This document shows positions 1 to 7,513 of a stretch of 23,882 nt of DNA, piece after piece. The stretch is taken from contig JAHHSL010000031.1 in the NCBI GenBank assembly GCA_020025235.1, forward strand, positions 1-23,882. Reading direction: 5' to 3'. The number at the start of each line of letters is the position of its first letter. The stretch's first letter is position 1. This stretch comes from Ruthenibacterium sp. (GTDB taxonomy: Bacteria; Bacillota; Clostridia; Oscillospirales; Ruminococcaceae). The notes under the pieces are model-generated. The model saw only the letters and a list, made by a program, of their open reading frames with translations. It was not told the DNA's origin and made no database searches. The translations under genes were made by a program, and so were the position numbers.

Positions 1-22
1 ATCTTCATAAGGAGACAAAGGA

Positions 23-988
23 ATGAAAATTGTAATTTTGGACGGATATACGGAAAATCCCGGTGATTTGAGCTGGGAAGGGTTTGAGCAGCTGGGCGAA
101 GTGACGGTGTATGACCGCACGCCGTCTGCGCAGGGGAATGAGGAAATCATCCGCCGGGCAAAAGGCGCGCAGGTCATTCTTGTAAACAAGACCGTAATCT
201 CGGCGCAGACGATTGCCGCGCTCAAACCGGAGCTTCAGTATATCGGGGTCCTGGCAACCGGATACAATGTGGTGGATGTTGCGGCGGCTGCAAAATACGG
301 TGTTGCGGTCAGCAATGTCCCCGCATACGGCACAACGGCGGTGGCACAGTTTACCATGGCACTTTTGCTGGAGCTGTGTCACCATGTGGGGGAACACGCC
401 GCAAGCGTCAAAGCGGGTGAATGGAGCCGCTGCCCGGATTTCTGCTACTGGAACACGCCGATGACCGAACTTGCCGGCAAAACGTTCGGAGTGATCGGCT
501 TCGGGCGCATCGGCAGAGCCACGGCGCAGCTGGCGTCGGCGTTCGGCATGAAGGTGATCGCATACAGCCGCAGTGCAAAAGGGGATGGATCCGTGCCGAT
601 GGTTTCGCTGGATGAACTGCTGGAAAAAAGTGACGTCATCAGCCTGCACTGTCCGCTGTTTGCGGAAACGCAGGGCATCATCAATCGGGAAAATATAGCG
701 AAAATGAAGGACGGCGTGCTGATCCTCAATACCTCGCGCGGGCCGCTGATCTGTGAAGAAGACCTTGCGCAGGCGCTGGAATCCGGGAAAGTGGCAGGTG
801 CGGCGGTTGACGTCCTGACGCAGGAGCCGCCGGCCGAGCAAAATCCGCTGCTGGGTGCCAAAAACTGTATCGTAACACCGCATATTGCGTGGGCATCGCG
901 CGAAAGCCGTGCACGGCTTATGGATACTGCCGTGCAGAATCTCCGTGCATATCTTGCGGGCAGCCCGCAGAACCTTGTCAGCCTATAA
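23..988 (+). CDS. D-2-hydroxyacid dehydrogenase (glycerate dehydrogenase-like)
   Basis: A 321-residue NAD-dependent D-2-hydroxyacid dehydrogenase that interconverts a 2-oxoacid and a D-2-hydroxyacid in the cytoplasm. The nucleotide-binding motif GFGRIG spans residues 159-164. The catalytic triad of the family is present: Arg239 in NTSRGP, Glu268 in TQEPP and His287 in TPHIAW. Length is typical for the family. The ATG start is supported by AAGGAG at 9-14, eight bases upstream. Hydroxypyruvate/glycerate is the commonest substrate of the closest-looking relatives, but the fold also covers lactate, phenyllactate and 2-hydroxyisocaproate enzymes, so the substrate is open. Its upstream context lies outside the window. 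Two terminators follow, so it ends its transcription unit. A D-2-hydroxyacid product would be the type of precursor the dehydratase operon at 16505-23821 needs, but a link is only inference. Confidence 0.9.
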   Translation: MKIVILDGYTENPGDLSWEGFEQLGEVTVYDRTPSAQGNEEIIRRAKGAQVILVNKTVISAQTIAALKPELQYIGVLATGYNVVDVAAAAKYGVAVSNVPAYGTTAVAQFTMALLLELCHHVGEHAASVKAGEWSRCPDFCYWNTPMTELAGKTFGVIGFGRIGRATAQLASAFGMKVIAYSRSAKGDGSVPMVSLDELLEKSDVISLHCPLFAETQGIINRENIAKMKDGVLILNTSRGPLICEEDLAQALESGKVAGAAVDVLTQEPPAEQNPLLGAKNCIVTPHIAWASRESRARLMDTAVQNLRAYLAGSPQNLVSL

Positions 989-1006
989 AAAGTCCAGGGG
1001 CAGCAG

Positions 1007-1027
1007 GCGGAAAATTCCGCGTTTTTT
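1007..1027 (+). terminator. Intrinsic terminator of the hydroxyacid dehydrogenase gene
   Basis: GCGGA and TCCGC arms around a 4-nt loop (1007-1020) are followed by a run of six T (1022-1027), 18 bases after the stop codon. It is the first of two tandem terminators. The stem is short, so it may be leaky. Confidence 0.6.
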
Positions 1028-1060
1028 GATGTAAACCGGAAACGCACAGAAAAGACAAAA

Positions 1061-1103
1061 CCCTGCCGGGATTGCACGGAAGCGATCCCGGCGGGGCTTT
1101 TTT
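1061..1103 (+). terminator. Second, stronger intrinsic terminator
   Basis: Arms at 1061-1072 and 1085-1096 form a 12-bp GC-rich stem with one G-U pair and a 12-nt loop, followed by CTTTTTT at 1097-1103. It backs up the shorter hairpin at 1007-1027. From 1104 to 1344 I see only AT-rich sequence with no supported gene. Confidence 0.85.
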
Positions 1104-1344
1104 GCTGTCCGCAGGTGCATCCTGTACACGAAAGCAAAACGCAGCGCCGGAAAAATTCGGCGCATATTCGTGCTGCAAATGGCGTAAAATATGGGAGACA
1201 AAGAAAAAATTATCACAAAAATTACCGTTAAAACGCCGAAAATACGACATTAAAACAATATAAAAAAACTAAGAAAAAAGCAGTAAAAACAGGAGAGAAA
1301 GGTTTTTTTGGTAAGAAATGCACAGAAATCTTTCAAATCTTTTA

Positions 1345-1373
1345 TTGACAACAACGAGCATTGAATATATACT
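1345..1373 (+). promoter_or_regulatory. Consensus sigma-A promoter for the glycosyltransferase gene
   Basis: TTGACA at 1345-1350 and TATACT at 1368-1373 are separated by exactly 17 bases. Transcription should start near 1380, leaving an untranslated leader of about 345 nt before the ATG at 1725. Such a strong core promoter with such a long leader suggests that control acts after initiation. Confidence 0.8.
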
Positions 1374-1379
1374 AAACTC

Positions 1380-1724
1380 TATTCGCAAAAACCTGTAAGT
1401 AAAAAACAAAATGATGAAGAAGTGATTCTGTGCGATAATGCGAAACTTATCCCGGGGGGAATCTGGCACAAAACGGTGTGAAACGCAAAGAACCATCCCT
1501 TTAGCAAATTTAATATCGGTACATAAAAAATCATATTATTTTTATCTAGACTCGAGGAATATTGTCGCCGAAGTTACCAATGATTTTGAAACACAGATGC
1601 GGACAACACGTTGCAAAATCAATTATCTGATTTAGTGTGGCATCATATGAAATAACCGATGCAAACGGTGTGTCGTTAAGAATATGTCCCTTTGGGTTCG
1701 GATCCATTAACGGAGAATGCAATC
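1380..1724 (+). promoter_or_regulatory. Long 5' leader of the glycosyltransferase mRNA, candidate cis-regulatory RNA
   Basis: No supported gene lies here; short open frames lack ribosome binding sites. AAACGGTGTG occurs twice (1471-1480, 1663-1672), each followed 24-25 bases from its start by TCCCTTT (1496-1502, 1687-1693). CGTTAA at 1674-1679 can pair with TTAACG at 1707-1712, enclosing a small CCC-TTT-GGG hairpin, and the 3' arm shares a base with the GGAG ribosome binding site (1712-1715). AAATCA and TGATTT near 1616-1633 form another hairpin. I could not match it to a known riboswitch class; c-di-GMP and c-di-AMP consensus elements were considered and do not fit. Confidence 0.4.
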
Positions 1725-3020
1725 ATGAAAATATTAAAACTGGTAGAAATACTGAATTTTTCTATGGCGGTTTTATTTGCTGTCCTCTACCTGTATCAGG
1801 GTATCTATGTGGTAGTGGGAATTGTGCGCCGCCGCTGGCAGGATAAACATCAGCCGAGCAGGCTGCGCCGCTATGCCGCGGTAGTTCTGGCACGAAACGA
1901 AGAAAATGTGCTCGGGGAACTGCTGGAAAACCTAAAAAAACAAAATTATCCAAAAGAGCTTTTAGACCTGTATGTCGTTGCTGATAACTGCACAGACCGC
2001 ACGGCAGATATCGCCCGTCAGGCAGGGGCATTTGCCTATGAACGCTTTGATGCAATACACAAGGGGAAAGGCTATGCCATGGATTACCTCTTCAAAAAGC
2101 TGAAAGAAGAGGGAAAGAACGTCTATGAAGGTTATTTTATCTTCGACGCCGACAATTTGGTCGACCCCAATTTTGTGTGGGAGATGAACCGCACGTTCGA
2201 TCAGGGCTATGATGCGCTGACCTGCTACCGCAATTCCAAGAATTTCGACGATAACTGGATTTCGGCAGGCTATTCCATTTGGTTCCTGCGCGAAGCACGC
2301 TTTTTGAATTTCCCGCGCATGCTGCTGGGCACGAACTGCCATGTGTCCGGCACAGGATTCCTTGTTTCGGCAAAGGTCATCGAAGAAAACGGCGGCTGGC
2401 CGTTCCACCTGCTGACCGAGGACATCCAGTTTTCGGTTGACAGCGCGATCCGCGGAAGAAAAATCGGGTACTGTGATAAGGCTGTAATTTACGATGAACA
2501 GCCCACCACGTTCCGCCAGTCGTGGGATCAGCGCCTGCGCTGGTCCAAGGGCTTTTATCAGGTCGACCGCGAATACACGGTTCCGCTGCTCAAGGGCTGC
2601 TTTAGAAAAGGCCGCCTTGGAAGCTCCTGCTATGATATGTTCATCACCATAGCGCCCGGCATGCTGCTTACGGTGGCAATGCTCATTTTCAACACCATTC
2701 TTCTTGTTACGTGTCTTACACAGCCGTCTTATATTTCCGCATATGTGATGCGCCGCCTGACGATGTCGATCGTTTCGACATTCGGCAGTTTTTATATTGT
2801 TTTCTTCCTGTATGGAATCGTCACGGTGATTTCCGAATGGAAGTACATTGCTTCCACACCGGTTCGGAAAATCGGCTATGTCTTTACGTTCCCGCTTTTC
2901 ATGTTCACCTATATTCCCATCGCGATCGCAGCGCTTGTAACCAAGGTGGAATGGAAGCCGATCTACCACACTGCATCCAAAAACAAAGCGCAGCTTCTGG
3001 TGGAAAAAAGCGGCAAATAA
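1725..3020 (+). CDS. Membrane-bound family 2 glycosyltransferase (cellulose/hyaluronan synthase-like)
   Basis: A 431-residue processive-type GT2 enzyme. One membrane helix (about residues 10-32) precedes the catalytic domain, which carries DAD at 141-143 (nucleotide-sugar/metal binding), TED at 231-233 (catalytic base) and QRLRW at 269-273, the Q-x-x-R-W signature of synthases such as BcsA and HasA. About three or four further helices follow to the C-terminus. It probably polymerises or transfers a UDP-sugar at the inner membrane face for an exopolysaccharide or glycolipid. I start at the ATG at 1725 because GGAG sits 9 bases upstream; an in-frame TTG at 1692 lacks one. No PilZ domain and no export partner lie nearby, so the polymer is unknown. 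It is a single-gene unit with its own promoter and terminator. Confidence 0.88.
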   Translation: MKILKLVEILNFSMAVLFAVLYLYQGIYVVVGIVRRRWQDKHQPSRLRRYAAVVLARNEENVLGELLENLKKQNYPKELLDLYVVADNCTDRTADIARQAGAFAYERFDAIHKGKGYAMDYLFKKLKEEGKNVYEGYFIFDADNLVDPNFVWEMNRTFDQGYDALTCYRNSKNFDDNWISAGYSIWFLREARFLNFPRMLLGTNCHVSGTGFLVSAKVIEENGGWPFHLLTEDIQFSVDSAIRGRKIGYCDKAVIYDEQPTTFRQSWDQRLRWSKGFYQVDREYTVPLLKGCFRKGRLGSSCYDMFITIAPGMLLTVAMLIFNTILLVTCLTQPSYISAYVMRRLTMSIVSTFGSFYIVFFLYGIVTVISEWKYIASTPVRKIGYVFTFPLFMFTYIPIAIAALVTKVEWKPIYHTASKNKAQLLVEKSGK

Positions 3021-3074
3021 ACGGTAATGCGAATCATAAAACCATAAAAATTTGTGTCTGGGATCATTTCTGAT

Positions 3075-3117
3075 AAAAAGAGCCCGCCGGCTTTTGTACA
3101 GTCGGCAGGCTCTTTTT
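3075..3117. terminator. Bidirectional terminator between convergent genes
   Basis: AAAAAGAGCC at 3075-3084 pairs with GGCTCTTTTT at 3108-3117, with further GC pairing inside. The A and T tracts make it usable from both strands, serving the glycosyltransferase (plus) and the oxidoreductase ending at 3187 (minus). Confidence 0.85.
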
Positions 3118-3186
3118 GATGTGAACGGAAAGCGGCAAGGATGCAATCAGAAAAGCAAAAGAACAGTCGGGTTCCGGCGTTTGCGC

Positions 3187-4518
3187 TCATACGCGCATTG
3201 TACCGCCTTCGCGCATAACAACGTCCTTATACAGCTTTGTGTAAACAGGGTCGCGGACAACACAGCCGGCGGTGGATGCATAGCGCATCAGCTGGGTGCA
3301 TTTGCCGCAGGTGATGCAGCATCGGGAAGGCGTTAAGCCGCGCCCGGAAAGAATGTCGTCGGCAAATTCGGGATAGGCGAACGCCATGCGTCCAAAGCCC
3401 GCCATTTTGTAATAGCCCTGTTCAATGGCGCCGCTTACCATTTGCGGTGCAAACTGGCGCAGATAGGTGGGGCCGGAGCCGATAATCGTCAGCTCGGGAT
3501 AAGCGTTCTGCATGGCGTGGATGCAGTCCAGCATACGCGCAACGCCTGCAAGCGGGTTTTCCGGCAGCGGATACGGCTGAATGTCGGACGGCCGATTCAC
3601 ATGAGGGTTGAAATACGGATTGCCGATCGTGATGTTCAAAAGCTGTACGCCGAGCTGCTTGTGCAGGATCCCGATCAGCTTTTCCGGTTCGGAAAGATCC
3701 GGCGTGACGCCGCCGTCCGGGCAGACGCCGAAACCGTTCGGATACGGAAATCCATCATAGATGTTCAGGCGGGAGGTGACGATGAAGGAACTTTTCACTG
3801 CAGCTTTCACACCTGCGATGCTTTCCCGCAGATAGCGGGTGCGGTTTTCAAAGCTGCCGCCGAACCGGCCGGGGCGCTCATAGGCGCTGAGAAGCTCGCT
3901 GCCGAGATACCGGTGGCATGATTTTACGTCGATGCCGTCAAATTCTGCCTGTTCGGCCTCCTGTGCGGCAGATGCATAGCGCTCGGTCAGGCGCAGCAGG
4001 TAATCATCGCTTACTATGCAGTCGTCGGAAATCGGTGCATTCTTTTCAAAAATCGGGTTGTGATACGCAATCAGCGGGGCGGCAGAGCCTTCGGGCTTAC
4101 TGTACCGGCCGGAATGGGTTGCCTGCATGATGATTTTCGGCGCCCAGCCGAACTTTTTCATGGATTCCTCGCGGATGTGCTCGTTCATCCGGCGGAAATC
4201 GTCGATATTTTCCCGGTGGATCCAAAGCTGGCGGGGGTTGGCACGTCCTTCCGGCACAATGGCGGTAGCTTCCTCCCAGATCAGCCCGGCGCCGCTTTTG
4301 GCAAAGCGGTCGTAGCGGCGAAGCGTCAGCTCATCCGGCCGCCCGTCTGCCGTGCCATCGCAGCCTTCCATGGGCTGAATGACAAGCCGGTTGGGAAAGC
4401 AGGCGTTTCCTGCCTTGACCGGATCGCGCAGGATGCGGGTATCTTCGGAAAAAGGGATCGTGACGTTTTCTTGTTCCGCTTCGCGGCGGATGTCGTCAAT
4501 GGAATGATAGTGAAACAT
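3187..4518 (-). CDS. Old-yellow-enzyme-type NADH:flavin oxidoreductase with C-terminal Cys cluster
   Basis: A 443-residue flavin-binding TIM-barrel protein of the 2,4-dienoyl-CoA reductase/OYE group, expected to reduce an activated double bond using an FMN hydride. Family landmarks include RLVIQPMEG (44-52), ATHSGRYS (133-140), the GIDVKSCHRYLGSELL segment (195-210) and RFGGSFENR (218-226). A Cys-rich motif follows the barrel (C400/C401, C404, C407, then C419 eleven residues on) and probably binds a [4Fe-4S] cluster. Unlike full-length 2-enoate reductases (about 670 residues) it ends there, without the FAD/NAD domain, so it needs an external electron donor or a partner. I start at the ATG at 4518 (GGAGG seven bases upstream), not the in-frame ATG 21 bases earlier. 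It diverges from the isomerase-dehydrogenase-AraC operon and is probably co-regulated with it. Confidence 0.85.
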   Translation of the reverse strand: MFHYHSIDDIRREAEQENVTIPFSEDTRILRDPVKAGNACFPNRLVIQPMEGCDGTADGRPDELTLRRYDRFAKSGAGLIWEEATAIVPEGRANPRQLWIHRENIDDFRRMNEHIREESMKKFGWAPKIIMQATHSGRYSKPEGSAAPLIAYHNPIFEKNAPISDDCIVSDDYLLRLTERYASAAQEAEQAEFDGIDVKSCHRYLGSELLSAYERPGRFGGSFENRTRYLRESIAGVKAAVKSSFIVTSRLNIYDGFPYPNGFGVCPDGGVTPDLSEPEKLIGILHKQLGVQLLNITIGNPYFNPHVNRPSDIQPYPLPENPLAGVARMLDCIHAMQNAYPELTIIGSGPTYLRQFAPQMVSGAIEQGYYKMAGFGRMAFAYPEFADDILSGRGLTPSRCCITCGKCTQLMRYASTAGCVVRDPVYTKLYKDVVMREGGTMRV

Positions 4519-4768
4519 GAAAAAACCTCCGAACAGCAAAATAGAATCGTTTCAGCTGCAAAAACGGGCTTATGCTATGCTTCTATCATACCGCAGCTTT
4601 GCGCGGATGTGTGGTATTTTCTTTGGGTTTAATATGCAAAGTTTGCGCTTTTGGCATTTTGGAGCACCTGAAATAAAAAAATGCATATCTTACAGCAGAA
4701 AAAGTATACAAAAAATCGGTAATTGGGTTTATGATAAAAGAAAAGAACGGAATAGGGGGACAGAATCT
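4519..4768. promoter_or_regulatory. Divergent regulatory region, probable AraC target
   Basis: This 250-base AT-rich region separates the minus-strand oxidoreductase from the plus-strand isomerase operon. TATGAT at 4730-4735 is a plausible -10 for the plus operon, and TATGAT is also readable on the minus strand near 4592. Neither has a good -35, as expected of activator-dependent promoters. TTGGGTTTA occurs twice exactly 100 bases apart (4623-4631, 4723-4731) and could be part of an AraC site. The regulator at 6554 is the obvious candidate to bind here. Confidence 0.4.
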
Positions 4769-5521
4769 ATGGCACAGTATGCAACAGGGCTTACTTCGGT
4801 AACGTTCCGGAAAAAAGAAGCGGAAGAAATTATCGCGCTGGCGCTCCGGACAGGGCTTGACGGAATTGAATGGGGCGGTGATGTGCACGTCCCGGCGGGA
4901 GATGTAAAGCGGGCGGAGGAAATCGGAATGAAGACGCGCAGCGCGGGTCTCCGGGTGCTTTCCTACGGCTCCTATTTCCGCGCAGGGGAAGGCGAGGATT
5001 TCGCGCCGGTGCTTGCTTCGGCCAAGGCACTGGGCGCACCGATGATCCGCATCTGGGCGGGACAGAAAAGCTTTGAAGAAAGCACGCCGGAAGAATTCAG
5101 TGCGATTGCTGCCCGTATTCGCGCCGCAGCCCAAGCGGCGGAAAAGGAAAACATTTCCCTTGCGGCAGAATACCACCGGAAAACGGCCACGCAGACAAAA
5201 GAGGGTGCGCTTGCGCTGCTGCAGGCAGTGAACAGCAAAAACTTTAATCTTTACTGGCAGCCCAATCCGGATATCACGATGCAGGAACAGCTTGCGGAAA
5301 TCGATATGCTGCTGCCGCGGCTGAAAACGATCCATGTGTTTTACTGGGTAAACAAAAACGAACGCCGCCTTCTGGAGGAGGGAATAGCGCCGTGGAAAAT
5401 GTATCTGGAACATCTGGCAAAGGGCAGCGGCACGCACGACCTTGTGCTGGAATTTGTAAAAGAGGACAGCGAAGAGTCCTTTGAAAAAGACGCTGCCGCA
5501 CTGCGCCGCCTGGCAGAATAA
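4769..5521 (+). CDS. Sugar-phosphate isomerase/epimerase-like TIM-barrel protein
   Basis: A 250-residue protein of the xylose-isomerase-like/AP-endonuclease-2 superfamily (COG1082). These enzymes use a divalent metal in a TIM barrel to isomerise, epimerise or dehydrate sugars and cyclitols. Likely metal ligands are Glu134 (AAEYH), His189 (KTIHVFYW) and Glu228 (LVLEFV), with the fourth from the WQPNPD segment at 163-168. I start at the ATG at 4769, preceded by AGGGGGA with good spacing; upstream in-frame codons have no ribosome binding site and the extra sequence does not look coding. It is the first gene of an operon with the dehydrogenase at 5539 (17-base gap). Together they suggest catabolism of a sugar, sugar acid or cyclitol. 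There is no transporter or kinase nearby to name the substrate. Confidence 0.8.
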   Translation: MAQYATGLTSVTFRKKEAEEIIALALRTGLDGIEWGGDVHVPAGDVKRAEEIGMKTRSAGLRVLSYGSYFRAGEGEDFAPVLASAKALGAPMIRIWAGQKSFEESTPEEFSAIAARIRAAAQAAEKENISLAAEYHRKTATQTKEGALALLQAVNSKNFNLYWQPNPDITMQEQLAEIDMLLPRLKTIHVFYWVNKNERRLLEEGIAPWKMYLEHLAKGSGTHDLVLEFVKEDSEESFEKDAAALRRLAE

Positions 5522-5538
5522 GGAAAAGGAGACTTGAC

Positions 5539-6549
5539 ATGAAAGCAAAGGCGGCTTTTATCAATGAAACAACGGAAAACGCGCTTGCGGCGGCATTCGA
5601 TGAGCAGACGCGTGCGCTTCTCTGTCAGACGCTTGAATTCCTGCCCCGGACGATCACGCCGGATACTATGCAAGCATACCGCAGTGAGCTTGCACATACG
5701 GAATACCTTTTTTCCACATGGGGGATGCCGCAGCTGACCGAAGCGCAGATCACAGATGTTTTCCCAAATTTGAAAGCGGTGTTTTATGCGGCCGGGACCG
5801 TGCAGTATTTTGCACGTCCGTTTTTGAATTGCGGCGTCAGGGTGTTCAGCGCATGGACGGCGAACGCCGTGCCGGTAGCGGAATACACCGTGGCGCAGAT
5901 CGTTCTTGCAAACAAAGGTTTCTTTCAGGGGCTGCGCCGTCAGGAAAAAGACGGGCGCACGGCATTTTATGAATATTCCCACTCGTTTCCCGGAACGTAC
6001 CGCGTCAAAATCGGGATTCTGGGTGTCGGCAGTATCGGTTCGCTTGTGCTGAAGATGCTGCAGGATTATCATGTGGAAACCTATGCTTACGACCCGTTTG
6101 CAAGCGATGAAAAGCTGCAGCAGCTCGGTGCAAAGCGGGCGGGGCTTGCGGAAATCTTTTCCGAATGTCAGACGATCAGCAATCATATTGCAAATCTGCC
6201 TTCAACGCAGAAAATGCTGCGTTATGAACACTTTTCCCGCATGAAGAAAAACGCGACCTTCATCAATACCGGACGCGGGGCGCAGGTGGTGGAGGAAGAC
6301 CTGATCCGCGCCTTGCGGGAGGAACCGGACCGCACAGCACTTTTGGATGTGACGTTCCCGGAGCCGCCCGAAAAGGAAAGCCCGCTGTGGACGATGCCCA
6401 ATGTGATCCTTACCCCGCACATTGCGGGCAGCATGAATCAGGAAATTGCGCGTATGGGTGCGATCGCGGCGCAGGAGTACACGGCATTGCGGCAGGGAGA
6501 GCAGACCCGCTGCGAAGTAACGCTGCCGATGCTGGAAACAATGGCGTAA
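5539..6549 (+). CDS. 2-hydroxyacid dehydrogenase family oxidoreductase
   Basis: A 336-residue NAD-dependent dehydrogenase distinct from the one at 23-988. GVGSIG at 162-167 is the nucleotide-binding loop. Arg246 (NTGRGAQ), Glu275 (FPEPP) and His294 (TPHIAG) are the expected catalytic residues. The N-terminal substrate domain (about 1-110) shows little similarity by eye to the first enzyme, so substrates probably differ. AAAGGAG eight bases before the ATG supports the start. It lies between an isomerase-like gene and an AraC regulator, so oxidation of a sugar-derived alcohol or hydroxyacid in one short pathway is likely. The reductase at 3187, transcribed divergently, could take a dehydrated product. 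This assignment by context is inference. Confidence 0.87.
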   Translation: MKAKAAFINETTENALAAAFDEQTRALLCQTLEFLPRTITPDTMQAYRSELAHTEYLFSTWGMPQLTEAQITDVFPNLKAVFYAAGTVQYFARPFLNCGVRVFSAWTANAVPVAEYTVAQIVLANKGFFQGLRRQEKDGRTAFYEYSHSFPGTYRVKIGILGVGSIGSLVLKMLQDYHVETYAYDPFASDEKLQQLGAKRAGLAEIFSECQTISNHIANLPSTQKMLRYEHFSRMKKNATFINTGRGAQVVEEDLIRALREEPDRTALLDVTFPEPPEKESPLWTMPNVILTPHIAGSMNQEIARMGAIAAQEYTALRQGEQTRCEVTLPMLETMA

Positions 6550-6553
6550 GACC

Positions 6554-7414
6554 ATGAAAAACGATTTGATCACGCAGTTTTGCTATACGGAATCCGAACA
6601 GCCGCCGCACGATCATTATCACCTCAATGCGGAAATGATTTTTGTTAAAGCAGGCCGGGCGCGCTTTCGGATCGGCAGAAAAGAGTACACGGCGCAGAAA
6701 GGCTCGGTTGTGTTTATCAGCAGCTATGAGCCGCATGAAGTGCAGATCCTGGAAAAACCGTACTGCCGCTATTATGCTATGGTCAATGCACCCGAACTGG
6801 AACGCCGGTTTTCCGGCTTTCCGTTTGCGGGGATTTTAAAGGATCGTCCTGCAGGGTTCGTCCACTGTGTTTCCCCAAAAGAACCGCCGGAAAAGACAGA
6901 ACAGATTTTTGCACAGCTGAAAGAGGAACTGGAATCGGATGAGCCGTATGCCGACAGGATGATCCAGAACCTTTTGGAGCAGCTTTTGATCGCAGTATTC
7001 CGCAGCTGTCCGCGCAATTTTGCCGCACAGGATGATGGTTCGGAATACAGCATCCGCGAAGTTCAGCAGTATATCGAACAGCATTTTACCGAAGAACTGT
7101 ATGTTGCCGATCTTGCAGAACGCTTCTTTCTGAATCAGTGCTACCTCATCCATATTTTCAAAAAGCAGGTGGGGTACAGCCCCAAGCAGTATATCCTGCT
7201 CAATCGTCTTGCCTACGCAAAAGAACTGCTGGAAACGACCGGTCTGCAGATCAACCAGATTTCCGGACGATGCGGATTTGGGGATGTCAATAATTTCATC
7301 CGTTCGTTCCGCAGCTGGAACGGCGTTACACCCAATCAATACCGCAGACGCCGTGATGAAAAAGCAGGACCGGAACACATATCCGAAGAAAAGCAGGAGA
7401 ACGAACCGGAATGA
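6554..7414 (+). CDS. AraC-family transcriptional regulator
   Basis: A 286-residue regulator with an N-terminal cupin-like sensor domain (about 1-100; His19, His21 and His23 in HDHYH resemble the ligand-pocket start of the family) and a C-terminal double helix-turn-helix domain (about 170-275), including AERFFLNQCYLIHIFKKQVG and the typical ISGRCGFGDVNNFIRSFR second helix-turn-helix region. The tail after about 275 is charged and probably disordered. It begins four bases after the preceding stop with no good ribosome binding site, so translation is probably coupled to the dehydrogenase gene. It probably activates its own operon and the divergent reductase in response to the pathway substrate. 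A shared terminator follows. Confidence 0.88.
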   Translation: MKNDLITQFCYTESEQPPHDHYHLNAEMIFVKAGRARFRIGRKEYTAQKGSVVFISSYEPHEVQILEKPYCRYYAMVNAPELERRFSGFPFAGILKDRPAGFVHCVSPKEPPEKTEQIFAQLKEELESDEPYADRMIQNLLEQLLIAVFRSCPRNFAAQDDGSEYSIREVQQYIEQHFTEELYVADLAERFFLNQCYLIHIFKKQVGYSPKQYILLNRLAYAKELLETTGLQINQISGRCGFGDVNNFIRSFRSWNGVTPNQYRRRRDEKAGPEHISEEKQENEPE

Positions 7415-7444
7415 TTCCGGCGAAACGTTGCACTGTATATAAAA

Positions 7445-7490
7445 ACAGACTGCCGACAGCACGTTTTGAGCGTCAGCGGTCTGTTTTTTT
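7445..7490. terminator. Bidirectional terminator between araC-type gene and trkH
   Basis: ACAGAC at 7445 pairs with GTCTGT near 7479-7484, with an imperfect inner stem and a run of T to 7490. On the minus strand the same hairpin ends in TTTTTATA. It serves both converging transcription units. Confidence 0.8.
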
Positions 7491-7513
7491 GGGACGTTTT
7501 AAAAGGCGCAGCT

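Noticed and set aside
1438..1635. 65-codon frame in the glycosyltransferase leader
   Set aside because: No ribosome binding site, odd composition, and it overlaps the structured leader; a leader peptide is possible but unsupported.
1380..1724. c-di-GMP-I (GEMM), c-di-AMP (ydaO) or fluoride riboswitch
   Set aside because: ACGCAAAG at 1483-1490 and GTTACC near 1573 recall GEMM pieces, but the paired core and tetraloop positions do not line up, and the other classes fit worse.
4623..4731. TTGGGTTTA repeats as a definite AraC operator
   Set aside because: Two 9-base matches 100 bases apart in AT-rich DNA can arise by chance; kept only as a note in the regulatory-region entry.
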